Of a DNA stretch of 64,000 bases, positions 34,216 to 42,587 are shown one piece after another. The first letter of the stretch is position 1. The number at the start of each line of letters is the position of its first letter. Origin of the DNA: Xylophilus ampelinus (lineage in GTDB: Bacteria > Pseudomonadota > Gammaproteobacteria > Burkholderiales > Burkholderiaceae_C); the NCBI RefSeq assembly GCF_901875635.1, contig NZ_CABFMN010000066.1, forward strand, positions 1-64,000. Direction: 5' to 3'. Position numbers and translations under genes: made by a program. Below the pieces are notes generated by a model that worked only from the letters and a program-made list of their open reading frames with translations, was not told the DNA's origin and made no database searches.

Positions 34216-34795
34216 CGATTGCTCGCAAGACATCAAAGTACTTGTTGCAGCCGCGGCAGTTGCCGCATGGGACATTGGCTTTGTGGCAGCTATGAGCCCA
34301 TGCGAGGAATTCGCGAGGAACCCCGCTCGCGGCGACGAGTTCTTCCGTGCTGAGATGGATCGCAGGGGCTTCGACAATGATGCCGCCCTCTTGCAAAGAT
34401 ACTAACTTGCTGATGGCCCTGACGAACTCCGGGGAGCCATCCCGATGCGAACCATCGGATCTGACCGTGCCGATCAGAAGCTTCCGCACCCCCATGGAGA
34501 TTGCATTCATCGATGCAAATGTGATCAACATTTGGTTGCGATAGGGCCACCAGTCGGACGCTGGTGCATGCTCGCTGGCGGTGGCGCCCGCCATGTCGCC
34601 CGAGCCCAGTGCCCTACAGTCGACTTCCACGAGGTGGTGTTCGATGCCGAGGTGGGCGCAGACAGCGGCTGCCGCAGACCTCTCCGCATGCGCAGGCAAT
34701 TGCCCATAGTTGATCGTGATCGCGACGTCGGGCCGCTTCCACCAGGCGATACTGAGCGAGTCCATGCCGCCGGAGAGAAGGAGCGCTGTCTTCAT
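34199..34795 (-). CDS. QueC-like 7-cyano-7-deazaguanine synthase family protein
   Basis: The 198-residue protein has the PP-loop LLLSGGMDSLSIAWW at residues 5-19, an INYGQLPAHAERSAA segment and a C-terminal zinc site CHKANVPCGNCRGC with four cysteines, as in QueC. QueC turns 7-carboxy-7-deazaguanine into preQ0 through an adenylate and an amide. No queD, queE or folE gene lies nearby, so this is not a queuosine operon. QueC-like proteins in Qat and type IV CBASS are reported to attach a deazaguanine to a partner protein. It follows the ABC ATPase by 77 bases. An upstream in-frame ATG at 34834 is possible. Confidence 0.85.
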   Translation of the reverse strand: MKTALLLSGGMDSLSIAWWKRPDVAITINYGQLPAHAERSAAAAVCAHLGIEHHLVEVDCRALGSGDMAGATASEHAPASDWWPYRNQMLITFASMNAISMGVRKLLIGTVRSDGSHRDGSPEFVRAISKLVSLQEGGIIVEAPAIHLSTEELVAASGVPREFLAWAHSCHKANVPCGNCRGCNKYFDVLRAIDGDLA

Positions 34796-34872
34796 GGTTT
34801 CGGCCTTCGCATGCAATGCGTTGGCGATTTGCATTAGGTCAACTGTTAGACGCCGGGGTTTGGTGCTGAACA

Positions 34873-37305
34873 CTAGGCCGCCAGCGCGGTGTCGGGTTCC
34901 CACGGAATGACTCTCGTAGTCGCCAATGAGTCGCCATTGGCTGAGCGCCCCAACTCGACAGTGACCAGCGTATCGCCATCGAATGACGGGCTCAATTCCA
35001 ACGTCAAGTAGTCGAACAAGGGCTTCTCGTGGACAGCGATGATGACCTGCCTGTCGTGCTGCTTGGCAAGCGTGCGCAGCAATGCCGCGAACTGAGAGAT
35101 GTGCACCTCGTCCATACTCTGCACGGGATCGTCGATGATCAGCCACGGCAGCCGAGACTTGGCTGAGAGGTGCAGCGCCAGGAACAATGTCAGGGCCGCA
35201 GTGTTGAGGTTACCAGCGCTCAGCATGGCTCGCGGATTACCGCCTTTGCCACCATCGTGGTGCAGAGTCTCTAGGGTCGCCTCAACAGCTCCCTTAGTCG
35301 ACTCCGGAAGCGCGAAAGCCGGAACGAAGGGCTCGTCCGGTGCGAGGCGCACGAACAGATCCTTCCAAGCGGTGTTGAGCGAATCGTTGAACACCCGCCT
35401 CACAATTGCAGTGCGCTCTGCCTGTGCGATCTTGGTCAGTTCCTTGGCTTGGTCGATGGCCCGGTCGCCAGCCGTTTTCCGTTGGGTCAGCTCCATAATT
35501 TCAAGTGTTAGAGCCGAGCGAAGACTTTCGAGTTCCTGGATGGCATCAAGCCTCGCGCTATGCTCGCGCAAGACGTCCTCTGCACGTTGCCGCGCGGCGT
35601 GCTTACCAGCCAGCTCCGTTTCCGTTTTCACAACATGCGCAAGGAAGCGATCGAGGGCGGCATTCAACGGTTCGTTCACGCCAATCGCTGCCACGGCCAG
35701 TTGATCCGCGAGCCTGTCAGCAACGCTGCGCATGGACACGGTGAACTGATCGCTGGCCCTCAGCGCTGCCAGTCTTTGTGACGCGTTGGCAGCGGTCTTG
35801 AACAGGGCTTCGCCCCTGACGGACTCTGGAGCCAAGGTGTCGAGGGTCGTCAACAGTTCACGGAGATCGCTCAGGCGGCGTTCGAGCTCTTGCTTGGAAG
35901 GATCGGTCAGCAGTCTGGCCACCTCGCCCGCCAGTTCGCGCTCCCGCAGCGAAATCGCTGCAACCGTGTCTGCGCGTTCCTTCGACAAGGCAGCCAGCCT
36001 GCCCGCTGCCTCGGTGAGCGATGAGATGTTGGTTGCCAGATGCCCGACCAGGGGCGTGGTGGACACCTCCGCGAAGTTGCGATTGCAAACCGGGCAATCG
36101 TTGGACTGCACATGGGGCAACAGCGAGGAAAGCGCCTGGGCCAATTGTCCGGCCTGCTGCGAATATCCACCGCTCTGTTCTTCGAGCAGCGTTAGGCGAG
36201 CTTGGTGGCGCTTTCGGTCGGCCTCCGCGCTGGTGACCCTCTGCCTCGCGGCAGCATCCTGGGCAAGAGCTTGCTCGCAGCGCCGCATCTCCGCATTGAT
36301 CGCTGTCGTTGCCGTGACGCGGGCGTACTCGGGTTGGCTGGCCAACGGCGATGGCAAATCCGAAAAATAGTCAGCGAGCCTCTGAAACGTGTCCGACAGT
36401 TGCTTTCCAGCCGTCTGCAGCCATGCTTGCAGCGCCTTGTCTGCGTCACTGGCACCCGATTCGGCGTTCGCCATCAAGCCTTGGCTCGAACTTGTTCCTT
36501 CGGAGCGCAGCAGTTGACCGGCCTGGGCGGAAATCTCGATCCTGAGCTGCGCGGCGCGCTTCAGTTCCGCGTCGTAGGACTGTTGCGCCAGGAAGGAGCG
36601 CCAGCTTTCGACCGGCTGCTCCGCCTGGGCTGGCCAATAGGACTTGAAGAGTTCTTGAGCGGTATTGAGCAGTTCCTTGGCCTGATCCCGAGCCTTGGAA
36701 ACCTCGCCTGCCAGCCGGTCCATCTCCTTCTGGACCATAGGGAGGCGGTCGCGGACCTCCCAATACATGTTGGCTCTACCCCTGAGCCGCCGCACGTCGC
36801 CGGCGTCGTACAGGCCGTCGATGAGGGCATCGAGCGCGTCTAGACCAAGCAGTTCCTTGACGAAGCGTGTGAGCGGTGACGCAGCAGCCGCGACATCTTT
36901 GGGCTGGTAGATCTCCAGCAAGCGGCCAAGTGTCGACTGCGCCAGGTAGCAACGCTCCGAGAAGTGCCTGGCCAAGTTTCTGTCCAGGACGGCGTTTCCC
37001 TTCGGGCCTAGGGAATCGACACGGAATTCGCCAGTCGTCATCGCGCCATCAGCAGCACATACGGAAGCCGAAACGAAGGCGTGATCGCGGCCCTTGTTGA
37101 CTAGATGCTTTCGGAGGTTGGGGTCGATGCGGTCCAGCGATGCCAGTTCGCCAGTCAGCGCCAGCTCCATGCCGGACAGCAAGCTGGTTTTGCCTGCACC
37201 GTTCTTGCCATGGACCAGAATGATCGGGGCGTTCATCGGCACGGTGATATCACCGCGGATGCTGCGGAAATTGCGTACCGTCAACGAATTGATGCGAAAA
37301 CTCAT
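34873..37305 (-). CDS. Rad50/SbcC-like ABC ATPase of an ABC-3C-type defence system
   Basis: The 810-residue protein has an SMC-like layout. Walker A is HGKNGAGKTS (residues 32-41). Long coiled coils surround a zinc-hook-like CPVCNRNF near residue 404. The C-terminal ATPase lobe has GGKGGNPRAMLSAGNLNTAA (signature region), LPWLIIDDPVQSMDEVH (Walker B and D-loop, about 723) and VIIAVHE (switch His). It lies between a middle-component gene (ATGA overlap) and the QueC-like gene. ABC-3C systems (Krishnan et al.) join such an ATPase, a middle component and an effector; here the effector is the SIR2 protein. Confidence 0.85.
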   Translation of the reverse strand: MSFRINSLTVRNFRSIRGDITVPMNAPIILVHGKNGAGKTSLLSGMELALTGELASLDRIDPNLRKHLVNKGRDHAFVSASVCAADGAMTTGEFRVDSLGPKGNAVLDRNLARHFSERCYLAQSTLGRLLEIYQPKDVAAAASPLTRFVKELLGLDALDALIDGLYDAGDVRRLRGRANMYWEVRDRLPMVQKEMDRLAGEVSKARDQAKELLNTAQELFKSYWPAQAEQPVESWRSFLAQQSYDAELKRAAQLRIEISAQAGQLLRSEGTSSSQGLMANAESGASDADKALQAWLQTAGKQLSDTFQRLADYFSDLPSPLASQPEYARVTATTAINAEMRRCEQALAQDAAARQRVTSAEADRKRHQARLTLLEEQSGGYSQQAGQLAQALSSLLPHVQSNDCPVCNRNFAEVSTTPLVGHLATNISSLTEAAGRLAALSKERADTVAAISLRERELAGEVARLLTDPSKQELERRLSDLRELLTTLDTLAPESVRGEALFKTAANASQRLAALRASDQFTVSMRSVADRLADQLAVAAIGVNEPLNAALDRFLAHVVKTETELAGKHAARQRAEDVLREHSARLDAIQELESLRSALTLEIMELTQRKTAGDRAIDQAKELTKIAQAERTAIVRRVFNDSLNTAWKDLFVRLAPDEPFVPAFALPESTKGAVEATLETLHHDGGKGGNPRAMLSAGNLNTAALTLFLALHLSAKSRLPWLIIDDPVQSMDEVHISQFAALLRTLAKQHDRQVIIAVHEKPLFDYLTLELSPSFDGDTLVTVELGRSANGDSLATTRVIPWEPDTALAA

Positions 37306-37877
37306 AGATCCTGTTCCTCGGGTGCGCTCGACGCGTCATCGATGAGTTGGTGCAATCCATGCTGAACGGCGGACTCGCCCTGAGCGGCGACGTCAACGAG
37401 GCGTCGCAGCGGCTCATCAAGATTCATGGCAAGCGTCCCGATCCTCGTCAGCGGATTGGTTGCCGAGCCCTCGGCCTGTGGCAGGGAGAGGGGAAATAGC
37501 ACGGCCAGCCAATTGCTAACGACCACCTCCGCGTCGGCACCGGTAACGTTTCCCAGCGGCAGCACCCTGCAGACCCTGCCCAGTGACTCTAGCGTCGCCG
37601 GCTTGGGCCGCGGGCCGGCGAGGACCAGAGTCAGCGATCGGCGAGACCTGCTGACGTCCAACGCTCGTGCCACACCGTTCATTTTTCGGATGAGAAGCGC
37701 TTCATCCTCGGCGGCCGTGTCGGCGACCAAGACCAATTCAGTTGTGCTCTTCTGGTGGACGAACGCAGCTGAGAAATCGAGCTTCATGCCCCCGACGACC
37801 GGCACATCGGGAAGGCGCATGTAGCCAGCGCCGATTAGCGCTGATGCGACACGGCCTACGGGAGTGGAATCGGTCAT
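37302..37877 (-). CDS. ABC-3C middle component
   Basis: The 191-residue protein lies between the SIR2 and ABC genes and overlaps both by ATGA. Visible features are VASALIGAGYMRLPDVPVVG and MKLDFSAAFVHQKSTTELVL, then VADTAAEDEALLIRKMNGVA and SRRSLTLVLAGPRPKPATLE. The pattern of a nuclease-like or sensor-like small alpha/beta domain flanked by an ABC ATPase and an effector fits the middle component class. The order in the operon supports the call more than the sequence alone. Confidence 0.6.
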   Translation of the reverse strand: MTDSTPVGRVASALIGAGYMRLPDVPVVGGMKLDFSAAFVHQKSTTELVLVADTAAEDEALLIRKMNGVARALDVSRSRRSLTLVLAGPRPKPATLESLGRVCRVLPLGNVTGADAEVVVSNWLAVLFPLSLPQAEGSATNPLTRIGTLAMNLDEPLRRLVDVAAQGESAVQHGLHQLIDDASSAPEEQDL

Positions 37878-39604
37878 ATGGCTAGTTCCCGTCTGAAATC
37901 GGCGTACAACTCATCGAAGGTGACACATGCGTCCATCATGGACGCGATGCTGATCTCGCGAGTGCGCGGCACGCCAGTGCGACCAAAAGACCCAAGCGGT
38001 GACCTGGAAAGGGAAGGCATCAGAGGTTTGGCCTGGATCAGGATCGGCGCCTCCGACTCATCGAGTTCCCCGTGCCCCACCAGCAGCATCGCGAAGTACG
38101 CGTTCGCGGTGAGATACACCTTTGTTCGGTTCGCACCGGGCCGCGTGCTCGTGACGGCCACAACGCCCGCACCAAACGTCGCCGGCTCGGCGTCCATGAT
38201 CCAGTCACCGCGGGCCACGCCGGCACCCAGCAGGCCGAGGGCGACCGCAGCCTCGCGCAAGCCCAGGGCGGCCTGGTCTTGGTTTCCTGCCATACCAGGA
38301 ATGGCATCGGCGGAGATGGGCATGTATTTGACGTCGGGTTGCGTGACCTCGCCGGCGCGCAGCAACTGCGATGCACGTGCCCATCTTTCCAGCAGGCCGA
38401 CGATGAACGGCACCGATGTTGTGGTGGCTGACGCCAAGTCGTTGCGCAGCCGCTCGATCCCATGGATCAGCGATTGGCGCTCGTGACCGGGCAGCGGTCC
38501 GGGCATCAGGCCAATGAGCGCGGCCAGCTTCTTCGCGAGGACGTCCAGCAACAGGGCCGTCAACAGCGGATTGGCGAAAGCCTGAATCCTGGCGGAATCG
38601 CAGACTGCGTCGTAGTTTGCTGGGGTGATCTGGTTGCCGTAGACGTTCTCCAGCAAGGACCTTTGGTCCAGGCCAAGCTCGTTCTCGGAGAACACATAGC
38701 CGGGAGGGGTGGCGTTGATATCCCATGCGACCTGCTTAGCGGCCGTCTGGAAAACGTGCTGGATGTTGCCGTCCTGGGCCGACAAGCCCAGCATGAAGGT
38801 CGGCTTCTCGTTGATCAGCGCGATGAGCGCGGTCATAAACGGCGAATTACGTGGATTGCCGCACCAGCCGTTGATCTGGGCGTGCCGTGCTACCAGCCAT
38901 GGGCGGTACTCGGCTTCGTTGGCGGCAGCCTTCTCGGCGCATCCATGGAACTTGATGATGCGCGCGCGGTTGCGGGGCAGCTGCACTTCGTCGGGCTTGG
39001 CCACCACGGTCGGAGCGAGGGCGGCGTTCTCATTGGTCAGGATGGCGACAGCGCGCTCCACCAACGGGTCCCAGTTCGCCGACACCATGTCGGTCGCGAC
39101 ACCTTCAAGGCTGAGCGCAGCAAGGCATAGATGCGCGACATCGGGCTGAAGCCCCGCAGCGGCGTAAGTCTCGGGGACCTTGACGACGTTCCACACCAGG
39201 AAGTCAAATGATTCTGTCCCGACACGAATGGCGAGAAGCTTGGCGTAGTTCCTGAGCAGAGCTAAAACGATCGGCTCGCTGGTCGGCTTCGGCCAAGTCT
39301 TAAAGGCGATGCTCAAGTCCAGCGCAGCCACCTGATCGGCGTTGAGGCCCGCGAGTTGCAAGGCCTCTACCAACGCGCGGTTGAATTTGCAGGTCGCATC
39401 CGCCGCGTTCCTGTTCGCACGCAAGAACTCGATGACCGTCTCGACGACGCCCCAGAGCCCTGGAACTACGCCAAGCGAGATGCCTGAGCCCAACCAGAAG
39501 GCGTAGCGGCCGTTCGCAACGCCTTCGGCAAAGTCAGGGAACGAGTTGTCGAGCAGATCCAGAGTGTCCCGGACCGAAATCGTCGCCGCGGGCGGTGGTG
39601 GCAT
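37874..39604 (-). CDS. SIR2-domain effector protein
   Basis: The 576-residue protein has an N-terminal SIR2-like NAD-binding domain: GRYAFWLGSGISLGVVPGLW near residues 31-50, then TDMVSANWDPLVERAV near 180, RARIIKFHGCAEKAA near 220 and FMLGLSAQDGNIQHVF near 275. This is the SIR2_2-like pattern of defence effectors, which usually deplete NAD+ when a sensor is triggered. The C-terminal half is helical and then beta-rich, with no known domain. It is the first gene of the five-gene minus-strand operon. Confidence 0.85.
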   Translation of the reverse strand: MPPPPAATISVRDTLDLLDNSFPDFAEGVANGRYAFWLGSGISLGVVPGLWGVVETVIEFLRANRNAADATCKFNRALVEALQLAGLNADQVAALDLSIAFKTWPKPTSEPIVLALLRNYAKLLAIRVGTESFDFLVWNVVKVPETYAAAGLQPDVAHLCLAALSLEGVATDMVSANWDPLVERAVAILTNENAALAPTVVAKPDEVQLPRNRARIIKFHGCAEKAAANEAEYRPWLVARHAQINGWCGNPRNSPFMTALIALINEKPTFMLGLSAQDGNIQHVFQTAAKQVAWDINATPPGYVFSENELGLDQRSLLENVYGNQITPANYDAVCDSARIQAFANPLLTALLLDVLAKKLAALIGLMPGPLPGHERQSLIHGIERLRNDLASATTTSVPFIVGLLERWARASQLLRAGEVTQPDVKYMPISADAIPGMAGNQDQAALGLREAAVALGLLGAGVARGDWIMDAEPATFGAGVVAVTSTRPGANRTKVYLTANAYFAMLLVGHGELDESEAPILIQAKPLMPSLSRSPLGSFGRTGVPRTREISIASMMDACVTFDELYADFRRELAI

Positions 39605-40367
39605 GTACTTTCACCAAAGTGTTTCGTGCTGCTCAGAATGTTACTTGCTCTGATTGAGCGCTTGTGAGGGCAACCAACGGCGCGATGATCTCTCGATATT
39701 GCTAGCACCCGGCTGGGGGCGACGGGCATGCGACGCTTTGGGTGTGAAGCGTTCTTGGCGCGACTTGTGCGACCGGGGATTAGTCAGCATCGCCCGATCC
39801 GACCTCTGTGCTGGCCAAAGCGCCTTGTTCGCGCAATGGACGACGATGCCTGCGTCGAGCCGAACATCGGTTTCCCGTGAGCGATGCGGCCAGGCGCGCT
39901 GCCCGACTGCTCATACCGCTGGTGGAAGCGTCGTGGTGCACTCATGCTCGCACCTGGCATTTCAGTATTCCGTCTGCGTTAAGCGCTGAATGCCATCGCT
40001 GAACGACGGCTCTCCGACGTCGAATTCAGCAAAGCGAACGACAGCATCCGCTGTAGGCTGTGTGAAACCGTTCAAAGCTGGTGTTTCTGGGGGTACCTCA
40101 GCCTTTCCCAAAGCCTCGATCGTCGATGCTGGCGCGATATGTGAGGTCGACTCTCACGCACGGGTGCAGCGCCAGCGTTTTCACACAGCCTCGCTGCGAC
40201 TCGGTCGCGGGAGGTGATGCGTTACATGCCGTAGACCACAGCATCAGCCGCTTTCTTTCGGATAGGTTGCTCCGTGGGTGTCGCACGGGCCAGTTGTACC
40301 GCGACTTCTTATTGCCACGGTTCACAGAAATCGCCAGGGACTCGAAGGGGTGCCCAAATCCATCGAG
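39605..40367. other. Gene-poor region between defence island and XRE gene
   Basis: 760 bases with no frame I can support as a gene. It holds the likely promoter of the SIR2 operon at its left end and a short inverted-repeat element at 40056-40190. GC content looks lower than in the neighbouring genes. Confidence 0.45.
40056..40190. repeat. MITE-like element bounded by inverted repeats
   Basis: GGCTGTGTGAAAC (40056-40068) at the left and GTTTTCACACAGCC (40177-40190) at the right are inverted copies. They enclose about 135 bases without a gene. The end sequence looks like that of IS terminal repeats. No clear target duplication is seen (ctgta on the left, tcgct on the right), so it may be a decayed or non-autonomous copy. 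Confidence 0.4.
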
Positions 40368-40640
40368 CTAGTTGCTGCCCCGGCGGTTGAGCGCCAGCGA
40401 AGGCGAAAGCAGTTCACACACGACGAGGTCAAACGCGTCGGCCAACTGGCACAGCGTCTTTAGCGACGGGTTTCCTTGCTCCTGCTCGATCTGGCTGATC
40501 TGCGAGCGCTGCAAGTTCGCACGATGCGCCAAATCTTCCTGCGTCACCCGGGCTGCCGCGCGCAGCATCCGCAGATTCCTTGCCAAGTCAGCGCGCACTT
40601 TTTCGACCGATTCCATTCGCCAAGCGTCTCGAAAAGACAA
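40368..40640 (-). CDS. XRE-family helix-turn-helix regulator
   Basis: The 90-residue protein is one XRE/Cro HTH domain: LRMLRAAARVTQEDLAHRAN, then LQRSQISQIEQEQGNPSLKT and LCQLADAFDLVVCELL. The first ATG is at 40640, with another at 40616. It is divergent from the lipoprotein gene. The shared 100-base gap contains repeated GACTAT/ATAGTC half-sites, which are likely its binding sites, so it probably controls itself and the two exported-protein genes. Confidence 0.85.
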   Translation of the reverse strand: MSFRDAWRMESVEKVRADLARNLRMLRAAARVTQEDLAHRANLQRSQISQIEQEQGNPSLKTLCQLADAFDLVVCELLSPSLALNRRGSN

Positions 40641-40671
40641 CGGACGGTCGACATAGGAAAATGGTCGTGGA

Positions 40672-40719
40672 GACTATTAAAATAGTCGAAATAGGTGATT
40701 TGAAGACCATTTCGACTAT
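40672..40719. promoter_or_regulatory. Cluster of GACTAT/ATAGTC half-sites, likely XRE operator
   Basis: GACTATT-AA-AATAGTC (40672-40687) is a perfect palindrome. ATAGTCGAAAT (40682-40692) reappears inverted as ATTTCGACTAT at 40709-40719. The array lies between the divergent XRE and lipoprotein genes, where a repressor site is expected. Confidence 0.55.
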
Positions 40720-40742
40720 CGAGAAAGCTCGGGAGGGACTGA

Positions 40743-41651
40743 ATGAGTATCCAGAAAACATTGGCCGCTGCCTGTGCGGCGGTGGCCTTGTGTTCTTGTT
40801 CCAAAGCTCCGGTCGCGTGCTCTGACCTACCCGGTCAGGCCACAACGGATCTGATCGTCCAACACCTGAAATCCGGCTTCACCAACACCGAGGTGCGCAG
40901 CGCTCTTGATACGGCAGTCAAGGTGCCTGCCGACTTCAGTACGCTGGTGACGATCGGCCCCCCTGTGGTCGAGACAACGTCTCAGGCGCCCGACGGCAAT
41001 TCCGCGAACTGCGTTGCGCACTTTGAAGCGAAAGCTGCGCCGGACGTCGAGCAGAGCGCAGCGCGCTGGAAGGACAAGCAGAGCGCTGTGCGGCCGACGT
41101 TGGCGCTGGCCGCCCGCTCCAGGTTCGGGGACGGCGTAGGCGGCGACGGCTACCTGCAATTCGCCGCGCGCAAGCTTGTTGGCGCCGCGAAGGTGCTGCA
41201 GGAATACGCCGATGCGGCGTCCAGCGACGCCTTTGTCCCCCCTGCGACCTTCAAAGGTTCGGTCAAGTACGTGCTCACGAGAGGCGAGGGTGCTGAGCGC
41301 AAATATGCCGTGATCGCAGACGCCTCGGCGCCGAAGTGGGCGCAAGCCTTGACCATCTACGCTTTGCTGGACGACTTTGTGTCCGAGCGAACCCGCGCCG
41401 CAGAGCGCCAGCAGCTCTACGGCGCATTCGATGTCGTGTCCGTCAAGAAGGCCGAAATGTGCGGCGAAGAGGCGCTGTGCGTGGACGCGGATCGCGGCAA
41501 GCGATTCATCGTGAACTCGGCCGCTCTCGACAAGGACGCACTCGAACGACTCTCGACTGCGGTCAAGAATGGTACGGACGTGTGCCTGACAGGCGTTGAG
41601 AAGCAGGATGGTCAGTTGCTGGCGAGCGGCGTCGAGGCCTCCTGCCAATGA
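40743..41651 (+). CDS. Hypothetical lipoprotein
   Basis: The 302-residue protein has a lipoprotein signal peptide (MSIQKTLAAACAAVALCSCS, lipobox A-L-C or C-S-C) and should sit in a membrane facing the periplasm. The mature part has conserved-looking segments (TTDLIVQHLKSGFTNTEVRS, then ALTIYALLDDFVSERTRAAE) and paired cysteines (AEMCGEEALCVDADRG). No family was recognised. The ATG lies six bases after a GGGAGG ribosome site. It overlaps the following gene by ATGA, so the two are co-translated. Confidence 0.6.
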   Translation: MSIQKTLAAACAAVALCSCSKAPVACSDLPGQATTDLIVQHLKSGFTNTEVRSALDTAVKVPADFSTLVTIGPPVVETTSQAPDGNSANCVAHFEAKAAPDVEQSAARWKDKQSAVRPTLALAARSRFGDGVGGDGYLQFAARKLVGAAKVLQEYADAASSDAFVPPATFKGSVKYVLTRGEGAERKYAVIADASAPKWAQALTIYALLDDFVSERTRAAERQQLYGAFDVVSVKKAEMCGEEALCVDADRGKRFIVNSAALDKDALERLSTAVKNGTDVCLTGVEKQDGQLLASGVEASCQ

Positions 41652-42571
41652 CGAGCGCTGTTGCGGAGATGAACATGGGACGAATGGTGAGAAATTGGAT
41701 GCCGGCGTGCGTTGCCGCAGTGGCAGCGCTAGGTTCTGCGGGCGCGTCGGCACAGTCCCCGGATCTGCAGAGGGGGCTGAATCAAGTATTCCGTGCGATG
41801 CAGAGCCTGCAAGGTGGCGGTGCACAAACTACGGAAGGCGTCGGCACCATGGGCAGCCTGGATTCGGCGCAGAACCTGGAGACGGTGGTCGCCGCGGCAA
41901 GAGAACGCAAGCGCGTCTCGGGCAGCACGATGAGTTCGGACTCGTGGTGCCAGGCCGGTGCCCGGCCGTTCATGCCCGCAAGAATCCAGGGCAGCGGCTG
42001 GATGGACCTTGTGCGTAAGTGCGCCGCAGTGCTGGATGAGGACGAGAACAATCGGGCCAATGCCGTTGACGCGCAGGAGTTTCGGCGCGCGGAGATCGAG
42101 CAAGCGCACAAGTCGCAGGCCCGGCAGCGCTCCGACGACTACGAGGCCCGCAGGCAAGTCCTGCTCGCAGGACTGAAAAGCGGCGCTGTCCAGCCCCAGA
42201 ACTGTGCGCAGTGGATGTTCAGTCGGGGGATGGATCGGTACAAACTGCAGACGATCGAAGTCAGCAGGGTGGCCTACCGGGCGCAGCAAGGCGTTGGCTA
42301 CTTCGATGCGGTCATCCAGCAGATCAAAGGGCAGCTTCTCGTGCGCATCGACGACCATCTGGCGGTCGTCGCCATCGACAAGAGCGCCCGACTGTTCCGC
42401 GAAGACGCCATCATGGAGAAGGGCCGGATCGGTGTCGTTGGCCAGCAGACTGGGCAGCACCCTCTGAACCGCCCCGATGGGTCGACGCTCACCGTGGCGG
42501 TGGTCACGCCCTCCTGTGTGGTGGGAGCTCCCGACCATCTGCTGGATCTGATGCCGGAATCGGCGAATTAG
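41648..42571 (+). CDS. Hypothetical exported protein
   Basis: The 307-residue protein has a likely signal peptide beginning at the internal Met (MGRMVRNWMPACVAAVAALG, cleavage after GASA). The mature part is helical and Gln-rich (RGLNQVFRAMQSLQGG, then RARKSQARQRSD-like segments) and ends in a beta-rich region (LLVRIDDHLAVVAIDKSARL). The annotated start overlaps the lipoprotein stop, but the ATG nine codons later (at 41675) gives a better signal peptide. Function unknown; probably a partner of the lipoprotein. Confidence 0.5.
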   Translation: MTSAVAEMNMGRMVRNWMPACVAAVAALGSAGASAQSPDLQRGLNQVFRAMQSLQGGGAQTTEGVGTMGSLDSAQNLETVVAAARERKRVSGSTMSSDSWCQAGARPFMPARIQGSGWMDLVRKCAAVLDEDENNRANAVDAQEFRRAEIEQAHKSQARQRSDDYEARRQVLLAGLKSGAVQPQNCAQWMFSRGMDRYKLQTIEVSRVAYRAQQGVGYFDAVIQQIKGQLLVRIDDHLAVVAIDKSARLFREDAIMEKGRIGVVGQQTGQHPLNRPDGSTLTVAVVTPSCVVGAPDHLLDLMPESAN

Positions 42572-42587
42572 TCACCATGGGGCGCCG

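Noticed and set aside
34199..34795. QueC as part of a queuosine biosynthesis operon
   Set aside because: No queD, queE, folE or queF lies near; it is embedded in a SIR2/ABC operon and coupled to a nitroreductase-like gene.
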